Assembly (NCBI GenBank): GCA_964342355.1
Contig: CAYFFG010000001.1
Coordinates: 1 to 64,000, forward strand
DNA: 64,000 nt
DNA from: Hirschia sp964342355
GTDB taxonomy: Bacteria > Pseudomonadota > Alphaproteobacteria > Caulobacterales > Hyphomonadaceae
Direction of reading: 5' to 3'
Numbering within the stretch: the first letter of the stretch is position 1; each line of letters begins with the position of its first letter. Shown here piece after piece: positions 8,169 through 17,314 of this stretch. A model generated the notes under the pieces. It worked only from the letters and a program-made list of their open reading frames with translations. It ran no database searches and was not told the DNA's origin. The translations under genes and the position numbers were made by a program.

Positions 8169-9077
8169 ATGAATTACCGTCACGCATTTCACGTTGGCAA
8201 CTTTGCTGACATTCTCAAACACTTTGTTCTGACCTTCGCGATTGAGCGTTTAAAGGGCAAGGACAAGCCGTTTCGTTATTTCGACACTCATGCGGGGATC
8301 GGGCTTTATGACCTGACCGGCGATGAAGCCCGCCGCAGTCCTGAATGGCGCGAGGGTATTGGTCGGTTGTGGGACGTGGCGCCTGCCCCGGAGATCGCTG
8401 AATTGATTGGTCCGTTCATGGACGCTATTCGCGACTTTAATCCTGATGGCGAACTAAAAGCCTATCCTGGATCACCTGCGCTGGCCGCACATTTAATGCG
8501 TGAACAGGATGCCTTGCGTCTCACAGAAATGCATCCGGAAGACTCTCAAACCTTGCGCTATTATTTCCGCCGCGATGAGCGGGTAAAAGTAGAAACACGT
8601 GATGGATACGAAGCGCTTGGCGCCTATATGCCGCCGCCAGAACGCCGGGGTGTGGCGCTGATTGACCCACCATTTGAACATCGTGATGAGCTAGCGCACA
8701 TGGCCAAGGCCGCCATGAAAGCGATCGAGCGCTGGCCTTCTGGCACTTTCATTTTCTGGCGTCCGTTGAAAGACATGGAAACCACCGAAAAGTTCGATGA
8801 TGGTCTTGCAGAATGGCTCATCGACGACATGGAGTTTTCGCCCGAAAAACTCCTGCTTGCTGATATGTGGGTTCAGGAAGTCGTCGAACCCGGCCCGTTG
8901 TGCGGGGCAGGCGTTGTCGTGGTCAATCCGCCTTATGGGTTGGACGCAGCGCTGTTGAAGCTTCTGCCATGGCTCACCGACACCCTCATGCAAGGCAAGG
9001 GTGCCGGTTGGCGATTAAACACGCCTGAACTTGCCGTCGATAGTGACGAACCAGAAATCAATCTCGACGATCTATAA
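8169..9077 (+). CDS. rlmJ: 23S rRNA (adenine(2030)-N6)-methyltransferase
   Basis: A 302-residue SAM-dependent methyltransferase that modifies A2030 of 23S rRNA. The family N-terminus NYRHAFHVGNFADILKH is clear, and the catalytic (D/N)PP(F/Y) block appears as LIDPPFEHRDE. Length is about 20 residues above the E. coli enzyme because of an acidic C-terminal tail. The gene converges on the neighbouring GST gene with four bases between the stops. Probably constitutive; no regulatory signal was seen. Confidence 0.95.
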   Translation: MNYRHAFHVGNFADILKHFVLTFAIERLKGKDKPFRYFDTHAGIGLYDLTGDEARRSPEWREGIGRLWDVAPAPEIAELIGPFMDAIRDFNPDGELKAYPGSPALAAHLMREQDALRLTEMHPEDSQTLRYYFRRDERVKVETRDGYEALGAYMPPPERRGVALIDPPFEHRDELAHMAKAAMKAIERWPSGTFIFWRPLKDMETTEKFDDGLAEWLIDDMEFSPEKLLLADMWVQEVVEPGPLCGAGVVVVNPPYGLDAALLKLLPWLTDTLMQGKGAGWRLNTPELAVDSDEPEINLDDL

Positions 9078-9081
9078 TCGC

Positions 9082-9741
9082 TTAAGCAAACGCGTAAGGC
9101 CCGCCTTTTTCAAGTGCGGTCTTGTAGGCCGGACGGTCGTGAATACGCGCCAGGAACGCTTTGATCGCCGGATAATCTGATGCGCCTGCGCGGTTGGCTG
9201 CTGCCTCTAACGGGAAGCTCATCATAAAGTCCGCGCCAGATAGTTCGCCGCCGACAAACCATTCCACATCCATCAATTCGTCATTGATGAAAGACAAGTG
9301 CGTGTTCAGCTGGGGATTGAGGAAATTCTGTTTCACTTTACCAGTCGCTGCTTTTACGATTGGTCGGATAAGTGCTGGCGCTTTGGTTTCCATGCTATCG
9401 AGCACTAGCTTGATCAGCAAAGGCGGCATGGCGGAACCTTCCGCATAGTGCAGCCAGAATTTGTAACGCAGCTTGTCGACTTCTTCTGCCGGCATGAAAC
9501 GTCCGCCGCCAATGGTCTCCAGAATATATTCCACAATCGCGCCGGTCTCTGCGATGACATGGTCGCCATGCGTAATAACTGGTGACTTGCCAAGTGGATG
9601 GATGTCCTTCAGTTCCGCAGGCGCTAGATTCGTGGTTTTGCTGCGCTTGTAGTGCTTGATTTCGTAGTCTGCGCCCAATTCCTCTAATAGCCAGAGAATG
9701 CGCTGAGACCTTGAATTTTCAAGGTGGTGGACGGTCAGCAT
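9082..9741 (-). CDS. glutathione S-transferase family protein
   Basis: A 219-residue classical GST: thioredoxin-fold N-terminal domain (LTVHHLENSRSQRILWLLEELG, with a Ser in the catalytic region and SPVITHG holding the cis-proline, then AETGAIVEYI for the gamma-glutamyl site) and an all-helical C-terminal domain that includes ELSGADFMMSFPLEA. Its substrate is unknown. The dienelactone hydrolase gene lies upstream on the same strand with about 60 bases between, so the two may be co-transcribed. Confidence 0.93.
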   Translation of the reverse strand: MLTVHHLENSRSQRILWLLEELGADYEIKHYKRSKTTNLAPAELKDIHPLGKSPVITHGDHVIAETGAIVEYILETIGGGRFMPAEEVDKLRYKFWLHYAEGSAMPPLLIKLVLDSMETKAPALIRPIVKAATGKVKQNFLNPQLNTHLSFINDELMDVEWFVGGELSGADFMMSFPLEAAANRAGASDYPAIKAFLARIHDRPAYKTALEKGGPYAFA

Positions 9742-9801
9742 GATGCTGTTTCCTTTATGTCTTCTATGTTAGTTCTTATAGGCGCCTTACGCGTTGGCGG
9801 A

Positions 9802-10479
9802 TCACTTGTTGGCGTCAAATAATTCAAGTGTGCGCTGCATCGCCAGATCTGTAGCTTCCGCATTGTGGTCGTTGGAGCGTTGCGACACAAACCCATGTCC
9901 TGCTGCGTAAACGTGCGAAACGATTTCCGGGCGATGTTGCATGAATTTTTCCACCTCATCCATTGGGATATGCGGATCATTATCGCCCCAATGCAGAATG
10001 ATCGGGCATTTAGGTTGTTCGTCTGGAAGGTTGAGGATTGTGCGGCCGTAATAACCCGAAGCCGCCGCCAGGCCTTCACATCGCGCTGCGGCCAGCCAGC
10101 TGACAAAGCCGCCATAGCAAAACCCGGTGATATAGACCGGACCGTCATCCTTCAATGCGTCGATACATGCCTGCACGTCGCCGACAATTTCCTCGACGGG
10201 TTTGGAGTAAGCATAATCACGCGCTTTTGCGAGGCCGTCTTGGGTATCGTGTGGGATCTCAACTTTGACTTCTCGTCGATCAAACAAGGATGGGCAAAGC
10301 ACGTCATACCCTTTAGCAGCAAAGTCACCGCATACGCGCTTTAAATCCTGTGTGACGCCGAAAATCTCCTGTATCAGCACCAGGCCGCCTTTGCGCGCGC
10401 CAACAGCCGGAACACGAAAGGCGTTAAATTCAAACCCGTCCGTTGGCCCTGTTAAACTTACCCATTCCCCTGAAGACAT
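9802..10479 (-). CDS. dienelactone hydrolase family protein
   Basis: A 225-residue alpha/beta hydrolase. The triad of dienelactone hydrolases is visible: Cys in GFCYGG, Asp in GDNDPHIP and His in AGHGF. In characterised members this enzyme opens dienelactone in chlorocatechol breakdown, but most genomic homologues work on other lactones or esters. No aromatic-degradation genes are in the window, so the physiological substrate is open. It has no signal peptide and is cytoplasmic. The gene lies just downstream of the Bcr/CflA exporter gene on the same strand (45 bases), and the GST gene follows, suggesting a small detoxification unit. Confidence 0.93.
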   Translation of the reverse strand: MSSGEWVSLTGPTDGFEFNAFRVPAVGARKGGLVLIQEIFGVTQDLKRVCGDFAAKGYDVLCPSLFDRREVKVEIPHDTQDGLAKARDYAYSKPVEEIVGDVQACIDALKDDGPVYITGFCYGGFVSWLAAARCEGLAAASGYYGRTILNLPDEQPKCPIILHWGDNDPHIPMDEVEKFMQHRPEIVSHVYAAGHGFVSQRSNDHNAEATDLAMQRTLELFDANK

Positions 10480-10524
10480 GTCCGTTTCTCCCTCTCGTCC
10501 CTAAGGTGGATTTTTATTTATCGG

Positions 10525-11793
10525 TCAGTTTTCGTCCTGACCTGAATGAAACAACTTGCCGCGCTCAGTGAACAATACCAGCCCGAATGCACACGCGAGG
10601 CAGATTGTATTTCCCAAAAAGATGGGTGAGGCGTTGCCATTATAACCGCCCGCGACAATCGCGCCTAAAAAGCCCGCAAGGAATGTCGTTAGCGTGCCAT
10701 AGATCGCAGACGCTGTTCCCGTGAGTTTCTGCATTGGCTCCATCGCAATCGCTGAGAAGTTGGAGCCAATAAAACCAAGGCACAGGAATGATCCCATCAT
10801 CAGGACATAAAAGACGCCAAAACTATACATTTCTGTTGGTGCGATGAGCGCGTGCAGCGCGTTGACCGCCAGCATCCCAATCAAAGCAGCATGCGAAAGG
10901 CGGCGCATACCTAACTGTCGCACCAGGCGTGAGTTTGTGAAGTTGGACACGGCCATACAGGCGGCAACACCTGCAAACCACAAGGGGAACATGTCGCCCG
11001 TGTGGAAGACTTCGTGGAATAATTGTTCCGACGAAGCGATATAGCTGAACAGGCTGGCGAAAACAAAAGCGGACGCTAGCGAATATCCGGTGAACTCACG
11101 CACACTCAGCACACTCTTGTAAGAATGCATGATCTCTTTGGGATTAAACGCGGGTCTTTCACCGTTTGACATGGTCTCAGGCAGACGCAGCAGCGTCCAG
11201 CCGCCGACGACAGCGCCATAAACAACAAGGCTCCAAAAAACCACTTTCCAGCCGCCAAATACCAGCATCACCAATTGTCCGATACCTGGCGCAAGAATAG
11301 GGGCCGCCATGAAAATCATCATCGCAAGGGACATGATCTCCGCCATGGCGCGGCCGGAATAAAAGTCTCGCACGACAGCTTGTATGACAACACGAGTTGC
11401 GCCAGCCGCAGCACCTTGTATGGCGCGTGCAAACAGAAGAGCGCCATAAGTTGGCGTAATTGCACAGGCGATACCGGCGAGCACATACATGCCAACCGCG
11501 ACCCGCAGCACTGGCTTGCGGCCAAAACGGTCAATCAGAGGCCCATAAAAGACCTGCGAAATACCCAGGCCCATCACATACCAGACAACAACAAGCTGGC
11601 GCTGATTATTGTCTTCAAATCCAAAAGCTGCTTGCATTTGAGGAAGGGCGGGCAACATGATGTCGATTGCCAACGCATTCAGCGCCATCATGCCGGAAAT
11701 AATAAACACCAGCTCCCATTTTGAAATCGGCGCGCTCTTTTGTGAAGGCGCGTCGGCTTCGATGGGCGGCGTTGTGGCCTGATTTTGAGACAT
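10525..11793 (-). CDS. Bcr/CflA family multidrug efflux MFS transporter
   Basis: A 422-residue inner-membrane protein of the 12-helix drug:H+ antiporter class. The MFS loop 2-3 motif appears as GPLIDRFGRKPVL, and the Bcr/CflA-type opening helix MMALNALAIDIMLPALPQM is clear, as is RAIQGAAAGATRVVIQAVVRD. Start chosen at the ATG at 11793, preceded by CAGGTAAG; the open frame extends further upstream but without a plausible start. Substrates are unknown; relatives export bicyclomycin, chloramphenicol or sulfonamides. It diverges from the nitrilase gene and probably leads the three-gene unit with the hydrolase and GST genes. Confidence 0.93.
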   Translation of the reverse strand: MSQNQATTPPIEADAPSQKSAPISKWELVFIISGMMALNALAIDIMLPALPQMQAAFGFEDNNQRQLVVVWYVMGLGISQVFYGPLIDRFGRKPVLRVAVGMYVLAGIACAITPTYGALLFARAIQGAAAGATRVVIQAVVRDFYSGRAMAEIMSLAMMIFMAAPILAPGIGQLVMLVFGGWKVVFWSLVVYGAVVGGWTLLRLPETMSNGERPAFNPKEIMHSYKSVLSVREFTGYSLASAFVFASLFSYIASSEQLFHEVFHTGDMFPLWFAGVAACMAVSNFTNSRLVRQLGMRRLSHAALIGMLAVNALHALIAPTEMYSFGVFYVLMMGSFLCLGFIGSNFSAIAMEPMQKLTGTASAIYGTLTTFLAGFLGAIVAGGYNGNASPIFLGNTICLACAFGLVLFTERGKLFHSGQDEN

Positions 11794-11909
11794 GGGTGAC
11801 TTACCTGAAGGTGTGATCGAATCTACAGTAAAAGAACAACGACAATAGCACGCGCTTTTCAGAACGCATGCTGTTGAGCCCAACTGAATTTTTAAAGAGG
11901 GGAATCCCC

Positions 11910-12749
11910 GTGCAACCCCTGATATGCGCATGTATACAGCTTCGCTCAACCGATATCATTTCAGTGAATATTCAAAATGCGCGAACGCTCATCGGCGAGG
12001 CCGCGCAAAAAGGCGCGCAATTCGTATCGACTCCGGAAGTCACTGGCTTCATGGATATCCGCCCCGGAGGCACACGTTCCAAGGCTGTTTTTGAAGCTGA
12101 GGACGAATGTCTTTCTGCAATGCGTAAAGTCGCGCAAGATCACAAAATATGGCTTCAGATAGGATCACTTGCCATCAAAGTTGAAGGGGAGGAACGCTTT
12201 GCCAACAGATCATTCCTGATCAATCCGCAAGGGGAGATCCGTGCGCGTTATGACAAGATCCACATGTTTGATGTGGATGTTGGCGATGGCCAGGCATATC
12301 GCGAATCCAAAGCTTACCGTCCCGGCGAACGCGCCGTTCTGGCAAACACTCCGATCGCTAATATTGGCATGACCATTTGCTATGATGTGCGTTTTGGCGC
12401 GCTTTATCGCACGCTGGCTCAGGCAGGCGCACAGATTATCACCGTGCCGGCTGCTTTTACGCGTGTGACCGGTGAAGCGCATTGGGAAGTATTGTTACGC
12501 GCACGCGCTATTGAAAATGGTGTGTTTATCGTGGCGGCGGCGCAAGGTGGCAAACACGCAGACGGTCGCGAGACCTACGGTCATTCCATGATCGTCGCGC
12601 CTTGGGGCGAGGTGCTTGCAGAAGGCGGAACAGAACCTGGCGTTATCCTGGCTGAGCTTGATCTCTCACGCGTGGATCAAGCGCGCCAGCGTGTGCCGTC
12701 GCTAAAACATGACCGCATGTTTTCATTGGATGTGATTGAGGCTGATTAG
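11910..12749 (+). CDS. nitrilase-superfamily amidohydrolase (Nit1/deaminated glutathione amidase type)
   Basis: A 279-residue carbon-nitrogen hydrolase. The Glu-Lys-Cys triad is visible: Glu in STPEVTGF, Lys in RYDKIHMFD and Cys in MTICYDVRFG. The RYDKIHMFDVDVG and REWEVLLRARAIEN-like (AHWEVLLRARAIENGVF) blocks place it with the Nit group that hydrolyses deaminated glutathione or omega-amides. Start chosen at GTG 11910 behind AGAGGGG; an ATG at 11868 has no such site. The stop overlaps that of the convergent small membrane protein by four bases. Cytoplasmic metabolite repair is the likely role. Confidence 0.92.
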   Translation: MQPLICACIQLRSTDIISVNIQNARTLIGEAAQKGAQFVSTPEVTGFMDIRPGGTRSKAVFEAEDECLSAMRKVAQDHKIWLQIGSLAIKVEGEERFANRSFLINPQGEIRARYDKIHMFDVDVGDGQAYRESKAYRPGERAVLANTPIANIGMTICYDVRFGALYRTLAQAGAQIITVPAAFTRVTGEAHWEVLLRARAIENGVFIVAAAQGGKHADGRETYGHSMIVAPWGEVLAEGGTEPGVILAELDLSRVDQARQRVPSLKHDRMFSLDVIEAD

Positions 12750-12931
12750 GCCGCCAGACACCAAAGACCTGTGCAAACGCCAAAAATGAACTGGATGCCC
12801 AGGTCCAGCAGGGCGCCGATAAGCAAAATCGGTATTCCAATCCACTTCACAGCCAGCCAGATCGCCATTGGCGTAATGCGCGGTTCCTTCAGTTTATAAC
12901 CAGCAATCGTCTGAACTTTTCCGCGGGCCAT
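12746..12931 (-). CDS. small membrane protein (61 aa), unknown
   Basis: A 61-residue protein with a basic N-terminus of about 20 residues, then two short hydrophobic segments (PMAIWLAVKWIGIPILLIGALL and LGIQFIFGVCTGLWCLA) that could form a helical hairpin. The frame continues upstream to 13072 but the part before ATG 12931 is polar and unlike the rest, so the shorter form is preferred. No family recognised. Its stop overlaps that of the nitrilase-family gene by four bases. Similar short membrane proteins in alphaproteobacteria remain mostly unstudied. Confidence 0.55.
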   Translation of the reverse strand: MARGKVQTIAGYKLKEPRITPMAIWLAVKWIGIPILLIGALLDLGIQFIFGVCTGLWCLAA

Positions 12932-13003
12932 GTCTTTGCCGTCATATTGCTTGTTTAAGTCGGATCGACCAGACGTTAACCATAATCCCCTAACGTTTTG
13001 CTT

Positions 13004-13966
13004 ATGTCTGAAATGCTCAACATCTCCTGGAATGACATCGCGCGTGAAGACTGGGATCGTGCGCTTGAACACGTGTGCGCAGCTTACCAGCAGGATTGGG
13101 CCTATGGAGACCTGATGCAGGGTGTTGGCGCAAACGTTATGCGCGCCTCTATCCGCGATAATCAGGGTGAGTTGGTGGCGTTGGCGCAGATCATCGTGAA
13201 ACCTTTTGCGCTGGTTGGGCGGTTCGCATTGAGCACGTTCGGGCCGATCTGGCTCAAGCCACTGTCCAATCGCGACAAGGAAACAGCTTACAAACTTCTC
13301 AAAACAACACCCCCAATCAGCCCCCCAAGACTGCAGGTATTCACACCTGAAGACACCCAGGAAGTCTACCAGGATAAAACAGGTGGCCTGCGGCGGTTAA
13401 AGCGTGTGATGACGGGCGCCGCTACAGTGCGCATAGATCTGACGCAAGATGCTGAATCAATGAGAAAAAATCTTGATCAAAAATGGCGAAATCGTCTCAA
13501 TGCAGCGGAAAAATCAGATCTCAAATACGTAAAGGGCGGGGTCAAACCATCCCAATTTAACTGGCTTTTGAATCTGGAAGAAAAGCAAAGAGAAAAACGC
13601 GGTTACCGCGCTTTGCCAGCGGAACTGACATTGGCCTGGCAAGAAGCAAAATCAAAAGCGAAAGGCGCACCGAAAAATACAGGGGTTGCGCTTTATCGCG
13701 CTGACTTGGGCAAAGACACAGCGGGCGCAATGCTGGTGCTGATTCACGGGTGTGCGGCGACCTATCATATTGGATGGACATCGGACGACGGACGCAAGCT
13801 GGGCGCACACAATCTGTGCCTATGGAATGCGTGCCTCGACCTTAAGGAAAGAGGCGTCAAAAGCTTTGACCTGGGAGGGGTCAACACGCAAAGCGGCGCT
13901 GGGATTGCGCGATTCAAAATCGGAACAGGCGGCGCAGTGATTGAGCGCGCTGGTGCGTTTGTGTGA
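13004..13966 (+). CDS. FemAB-like GNAT-fold acyltransferase
   Basis: A 320-residue protein that resembles the FemAB / lipid II:glycine glycyltransferase family. Visible hallmarks are KWRNRLNAAEKS in the middle and the C-terminal GNAT-type block (GAMLVLIHGCAATYHIGWTSDDGRKLGAHNLCLWNA, split across strands and a helix) followed by GVKSFDLGGVN. In Gram-negatives such proteins have been linked to cell-envelope or exopolysaccharide modification, not to pentaglycine bridges; the acceptor here is unknown. ATG 13004 has no clear ribosome binding site. A TTAACCAT octamer at 12976-12983 matches a CtrA half-site, which may be chance. Confidence 0.8.
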   Translation: MSEMLNISWNDIAREDWDRALEHVCAAYQQDWAYGDLMQGVGANVMRASIRDNQGELVALAQIIVKPFALVGRFALSTFGPIWLKPLSNRDKETAYKLLKTTPPISPPRLQVFTPEDTQEVYQDKTGGLRRLKRVMTGAATVRIDLTQDAESMRKNLDQKWRNRLNAAEKSDLKYVKGGVKPSQFNWLLNLEEKQREKRGYRALPAELTLAWQEAKSKAKGAPKNTGVALYRADLGKDTAGAMLVLIHGCAATYHIGWTSDDGRKLGAHNLCLWNACLDLKERGVKSFDLGGVNTQSGAGIARFKIGTGGAVIERAGAFV

Positions 13967-14124
13967 GTGATTTACGCACTTTATCCAACAAAAACAGTCC
14001 ATTTATTTGGAAGTGTTAGAAAGAAGGTAAAACAGGTCGTTGGAAGTTTAAGGAACCGATCTGTGATTTAATAAGATCTCTGACCTAATCTGATCTTGGT
14101 TGAGTTTGGGGGAGCAGGTTTAGG

Positions 14125-14562
14125 ATGCTAACAGCGCAGAAACGCGAACAAAAAACAGCGACACGCGAGGGGTATATCCGCTTAGCGGCTCTATTTGTTA
14201 TTTTGAGCGGCGTTACATTTGTATTGGTCAACAAACTTACGGCGCGTTCGCCTCAGGAGTTCTGGTTTTGGGGCGTTGCACCTGCATTGGTGGCGTTTTT
14301 ATGTGCGTGGTTCGTATTGGTTTATCTGCGCAAAAGCATTGAAGAAGACGAAGCAGAAATGCAGCTTTATGGCGAGTGGTTGGTCAATGAAACGCCATAC
14401 AATCGGTTCATCCGTGTCTGGCGCAAATACAGCGCTTACATCGAACCTGTACAGCGCGCAGCATTAGAGCATGAGCTTCCTTGGCGGTTTGAAAACATGA
14501 CCTTGGTTGAGTTTGAGGCGGACTTGCGCCGGCGCACCGGACCAGTGCCTGTCGAAAACTAA
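14125..14562 (+). CDS. two-helix inner-membrane protein, unknown
   Basis: A 145-residue protein with two membrane helices (LAALFVILSGVTFVLVN and FWGVAPALVAFLCAWFVLVYL, about residues 19-35 and 46-66) and a soluble acidic C-terminal domain of about 75 residues. A good ribosome binding site (GGGGGAGCAGG) precedes the ATG. I do not recognise the family. It converges on the patatin gene with two bases between the stops. Confidence 0.7.
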   Translation: MLTAQKREQKTATREGYIRLAALFVILSGVTFVLVNKLTARSPQEFWFWGVAPALVAFLCAWFVLVYLRKSIEEDEAEMQLYGEWLVNETPYNRFIRVWRKYSAYIEPVQRAALEHELPWRFENMTLVEFEADLRRRTGPVPVEN

Positions 14563-14564
14563 TC

Positions 14565-15599
14565 CTACATGTTGGCTTTTTGACGTATTGTGCGTGTCTG
14601 TGTCCGTTTGCTGGACGTGCGCAGGTTATAAGACAGATCATGTAAATAAGCGTCAGCCGCATGCTGACCTTTATCGAACAGATCTGAAACAATACGCCGG
14701 GTCGGGCTGCTGGTCAGTTTTGCTTCGATCTCATGGTCATCAGCATTTATTTCGTCGGGCAATTGCTGCTTGGGGTTTTCAGAAAGGCGCAGCATGTCAT
14801 TGCGCAAAGGGCGGGCGAACATGAGGCGCTTTAGATAAAGTTCGATATCTGCGTCGCGTTTGGGCGCTTCTTCGGCGCCAGCGCGGATGAGACGCACCAG
14901 AAGCGTGCGGTCTGAACGATGGTTATAAAGGGGCATCAATGGCGGATTAGAGGTAAAACCGCCATCCCAGTAGGGCGCGCCATCAATCCAGACCGTCGGA
15001 TGGATGGACGGAAGACAGGCTGAGGCCAGCAGCACATCAACGGACATTTCCTTGTTCGTGAAAATACGTGTGTCCGCGGTCATGACATTTGTCGCTGAAA
15101 CAAAGAGCTTGGGCGCTGTTGGGTATTTTAGGGCGTCAAAGTCAACATGGTTCTCAATGACCTGCCGCAGAGGATTGTAATTCAACGCGGAATTTGCCAT
15201 CGAGACGCCTGCTTTGAACATTGCGCCGAGCATATTGAAATCGCCGCCAAAATTAAGGGGCGCGAGCAGTAATTGGGATTGTGTGGCGGAAGAGGAGATA
15301 TCATTCCAGAAAGCGTCCAGATGTTCTTTTGCACCCTCTGTGCCGCCATTTAGATATCCGGAGACAAAAACAGCCGCATTCAGCGCGCCAGCAGACGCGC
15401 CACTGATTGCTTTAAACTGAAGCTCAGGCCGCTCACAAAGTTTGTGCAACACACCCCAGGTAAATGCGCCCAGCGCGCCTCCGCCTTGTAAAGCGAGGTT
15501 CAATCGGGATGACGGCAAAGAAGGCGCAGATTTCAGTTTAAGATCTGAATGCGTGCCACGCGCATTTTTACCGGAAGATTTTGTGTTCAACCAAGACAA
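14565..15599 (-). CDS. patatin-like phospholipase
   Basis: A 344-residue patatin-family hydrolase. The oxyanion loop GGGALGAF, the nucleophile motif GASAG (Ser near residue 68) and the catalytic Asp motif DGGFTSNPPL give a complete Ser-Asp dyad. No signal peptide is seen, so it is cytoplasmic or membrane-peripheral. Bacterial relatives act on phospholipids, on polyhydroxyalkanoates as depolymerases, or as secreted effectors; the layout here fits a lipid hydrolase. The C-terminal ~90 residues are charged and not recognised. The gene stands alone. Confidence 0.9.
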   Translation of the reverse strand: MSWLNTKSSGKNARGTHSDLKLKSAPSLPSSRLNLALQGGGALGAFTWGVLHKLCERPELQFKAISGASAGALNAAVFVSGYLNGGTEGAKEHLDAFWNDISSSATQSQLLLAPLNFGGDFNMLGAMFKAGVSMANSALNYNPLRQVIENHVDFDALKYPTAPKLFVSATNVMTADTRIFTNKEMSVDVLLASACLPSIHPTVWIDGAPYWDGGFTSNPPLMPLYNHRSDRTLLVRLIRAGAEEAPKRDADIELYLKRLMFARPLRNDMLRLSENPKQQLPDEINADDHEIEAKLTSSPTRRIVSDLFDKGQHAADAYLHDLSYNLRTSSKRTQTRTIRQKANM

Positions 15600-15757
15600 A
15601 TTAACAGCCGTTTTATATTGTCGCCCTATCGTATTGTCCCTTGTGAAGGTCGTGTCGCGCCCTCATCAAACAGCGCCCCATCGGCTGTAGGAAAGACCGT
15701 TTCAGATTTTAGGCTGGGGTACAATCGAAAACAGCGCTAAAAAAGCTTACGTTTACG

Positions 15758-16861
15758 TCAGACATTGAACTTGAACAGCATGACATCGCCATCTTGTACA
15801 ACGTATTCCTTGCCTTCTTGGCGGACTTTTCCAGCTTCTTTCGCGCCTTGTTCGCCCTTGTACAGAATATAGTCGTTGTAAGCGGTCGTCTCAGCGCGAA
15901 TGAAGCCTTTTTCAAAATCGCCGTGAATGACGCCCGCAGCCTTAGGCGCCGTACATCCGACTGGAATTGTCCATGCGCGCGTCTCTTTGGGACCGCAGGT
16001 AAAGTAAGTCTGAAGGCCTAGGAGCGTGTAGCCGGCATGGATGACCCGGTTCAGACCAGGCTCTTCCAGTCCGAGGGTTTCAAGGAAATCAGCCTGTTCT
16101 TCATCGTCAAGCATTGCGATTTCACTCTCGATTTTGGCGGAAATCACAACAACTGGCGCACCTTCTTTTTGCGCGTGTGCTTCAACAACTTTGGAAAACT
16201 CATTGCCCTCGCCAGCGCTGTCCTCGTCGACATTACAGATGTAAAAGACCGGTTTGGTCGTCAAAAGCTGAAGCATACGCCAGGCTTTTTGGCTCTCAGC
16301 GTCTTCAGGCACATCTGCCATGCGCGCAGGTTTGCCGTCTTCCAGTTGCTCCATCGCCAAAGCGATCAGATCCAATGTGACTTTGGCGTGTTTGTCATTA
16401 CCCTTGGCTTTTTTCTCAAGCGCAGGCTTACGCTTTTCAAGGCTTTCCATGTCAGCCAGCATAAGTTCGGTTTCAACAACTTCATAATCGGCCATGGGGT
16501 CAATTTTGCCAGCGACGTGCGTGATATCAGCGTCTTCAAAACAGCGCAGAACGTAGGCGATGGCGTCGGTTTCGCGGATATTGGCGAGAAATTGGTTTCC
16601 AAGACCTTCGCCTTGGCTTGCACCCTTCACAAGACCGGCAATGTCTACAAAGTTCATACGGGCGGGGATGACGTCTTTAGACCCTGCAATCTCAGCCAAT
16701 TTCTGAAGACGTGGTTCAGGTACGGCGACTTCGCCTTCATTCGGGTCAATTGTACAGAATGGGTAGTTGGCTGCCTGTGCGTCGGCTGTTCGCGTCAGAG
16801 CATTAAATAGGGTGGACTTTCCCACGTTTGGCAGACCGACAATACCGCACTTAAATCCCAT
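15758..16861 (-). CDS. ychF: redox-regulated ATPase YchF (OLA1 family)
   Basis: A 367-residue Obg-family P-loop protein. GLPNVGKSTLFNALT is the Walker A motif, DIAGLVKGASQGEGLGNQFL the G3 region, and the G4 position reads NVDE instead of the GTPase NKxD, which explains ATP preference in this family. A TGS domain forms the C-terminus (TCGPKETRAWTIPVG, FIRAETTAYNDY). YchF binds ribosomes and is linked to the oxidative stress response. ATG is preceded by CCGGAGACC. It stands alone, with a long upstream intergenic region. Confidence 0.97.
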   Translation of the reverse strand: MGFKCGIVGLPNVGKSTLFNALTRTADAQAANYPFCTIDPNEGEVAVPEPRLQKLAEIAGSKDVIPARMNFVDIAGLVKGASQGEGLGNQFLANIRETDAIAYVLRCFEDADITHVAGKIDPMADYEVVETELMLADMESLEKRKPALEKKAKGNDKHAKVTLDLIALAMEQLEDGKPARMADVPEDAESQKAWRMLQLLTTKPVFYICNVDEDSAGEGNEFSKVVEAHAQKEGAPVVVISAKIESEIAMLDDEEQADFLETLGLEEPGLNRVIHAGYTLLGLQTYFTCGPKETRAWTIPVGCTAPKAAGVIHGDFEKGFIRAETTAYNDYILYKGEQGAKEAGKVRQEGKEYVVQDGDVMLFKFNV

Positions 16862-17314
16862 GAAGGGTCTCCGGAAATTAAGCCGGGCGCGAGGGTGTCA
16901 CGTCATCCGGCGCGCTTAAGCGCATGAAACACATTGGACCGGCATAAAGCGGGATTTTGGACAATTTGCAATGCCGATTGCTGGCAAGCAAAATAACTTT
17001 CACTCTGAAGACAGTCAGAGTTCCGTGCTAAGAACATGATGGACCGAAGAAATTGATTTCGGATACGCGGACGCAAAATGTTTATCCAACACACTGATGA
17101 CCGCTCCTATAATGCTGTCATCGGGGTGGTGATGCCCAGCGATCGCATTGTTCTTTTTTGAATTCGGTCATGAAGTCTTTTATTGTTTCAGGTGTTTCCC
17201 ATTTTTCAGATGGTGCCCATCATTCCTGTATTACTAGTCGTGGTAACGCATCTGCCAAAGGTGGTAGTATCGCCATTTGTTTGGCGGAACGCTTCGTTTC
17301 AATTGCGGAAGTCG
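16862..17314. other. intergenic region, possible decayed reading frame
   Basis: About 450 bases between ychF and the VOC gene. It should hold the ychF promoter at its low-coordinate end. On the minus strand a frame from ATG 17276 to stop 17118-17120 reads 18 codons, one in-frame TGA (17220-17222), then 33 protein-like codons rich in Glu, Lys and Thr. It has no ribosome binding site and no recognised family; a gene remnant or chance are both possible. The opposite strand has a 60-codon open frame (17158-17340) that is equally unrecognised. Confidence 0.35.

Noticed and set aside
16037..16810. 257-codon frame opposite ychF
   Set aside because: It is antisense to a highly conserved gene and has no family match.
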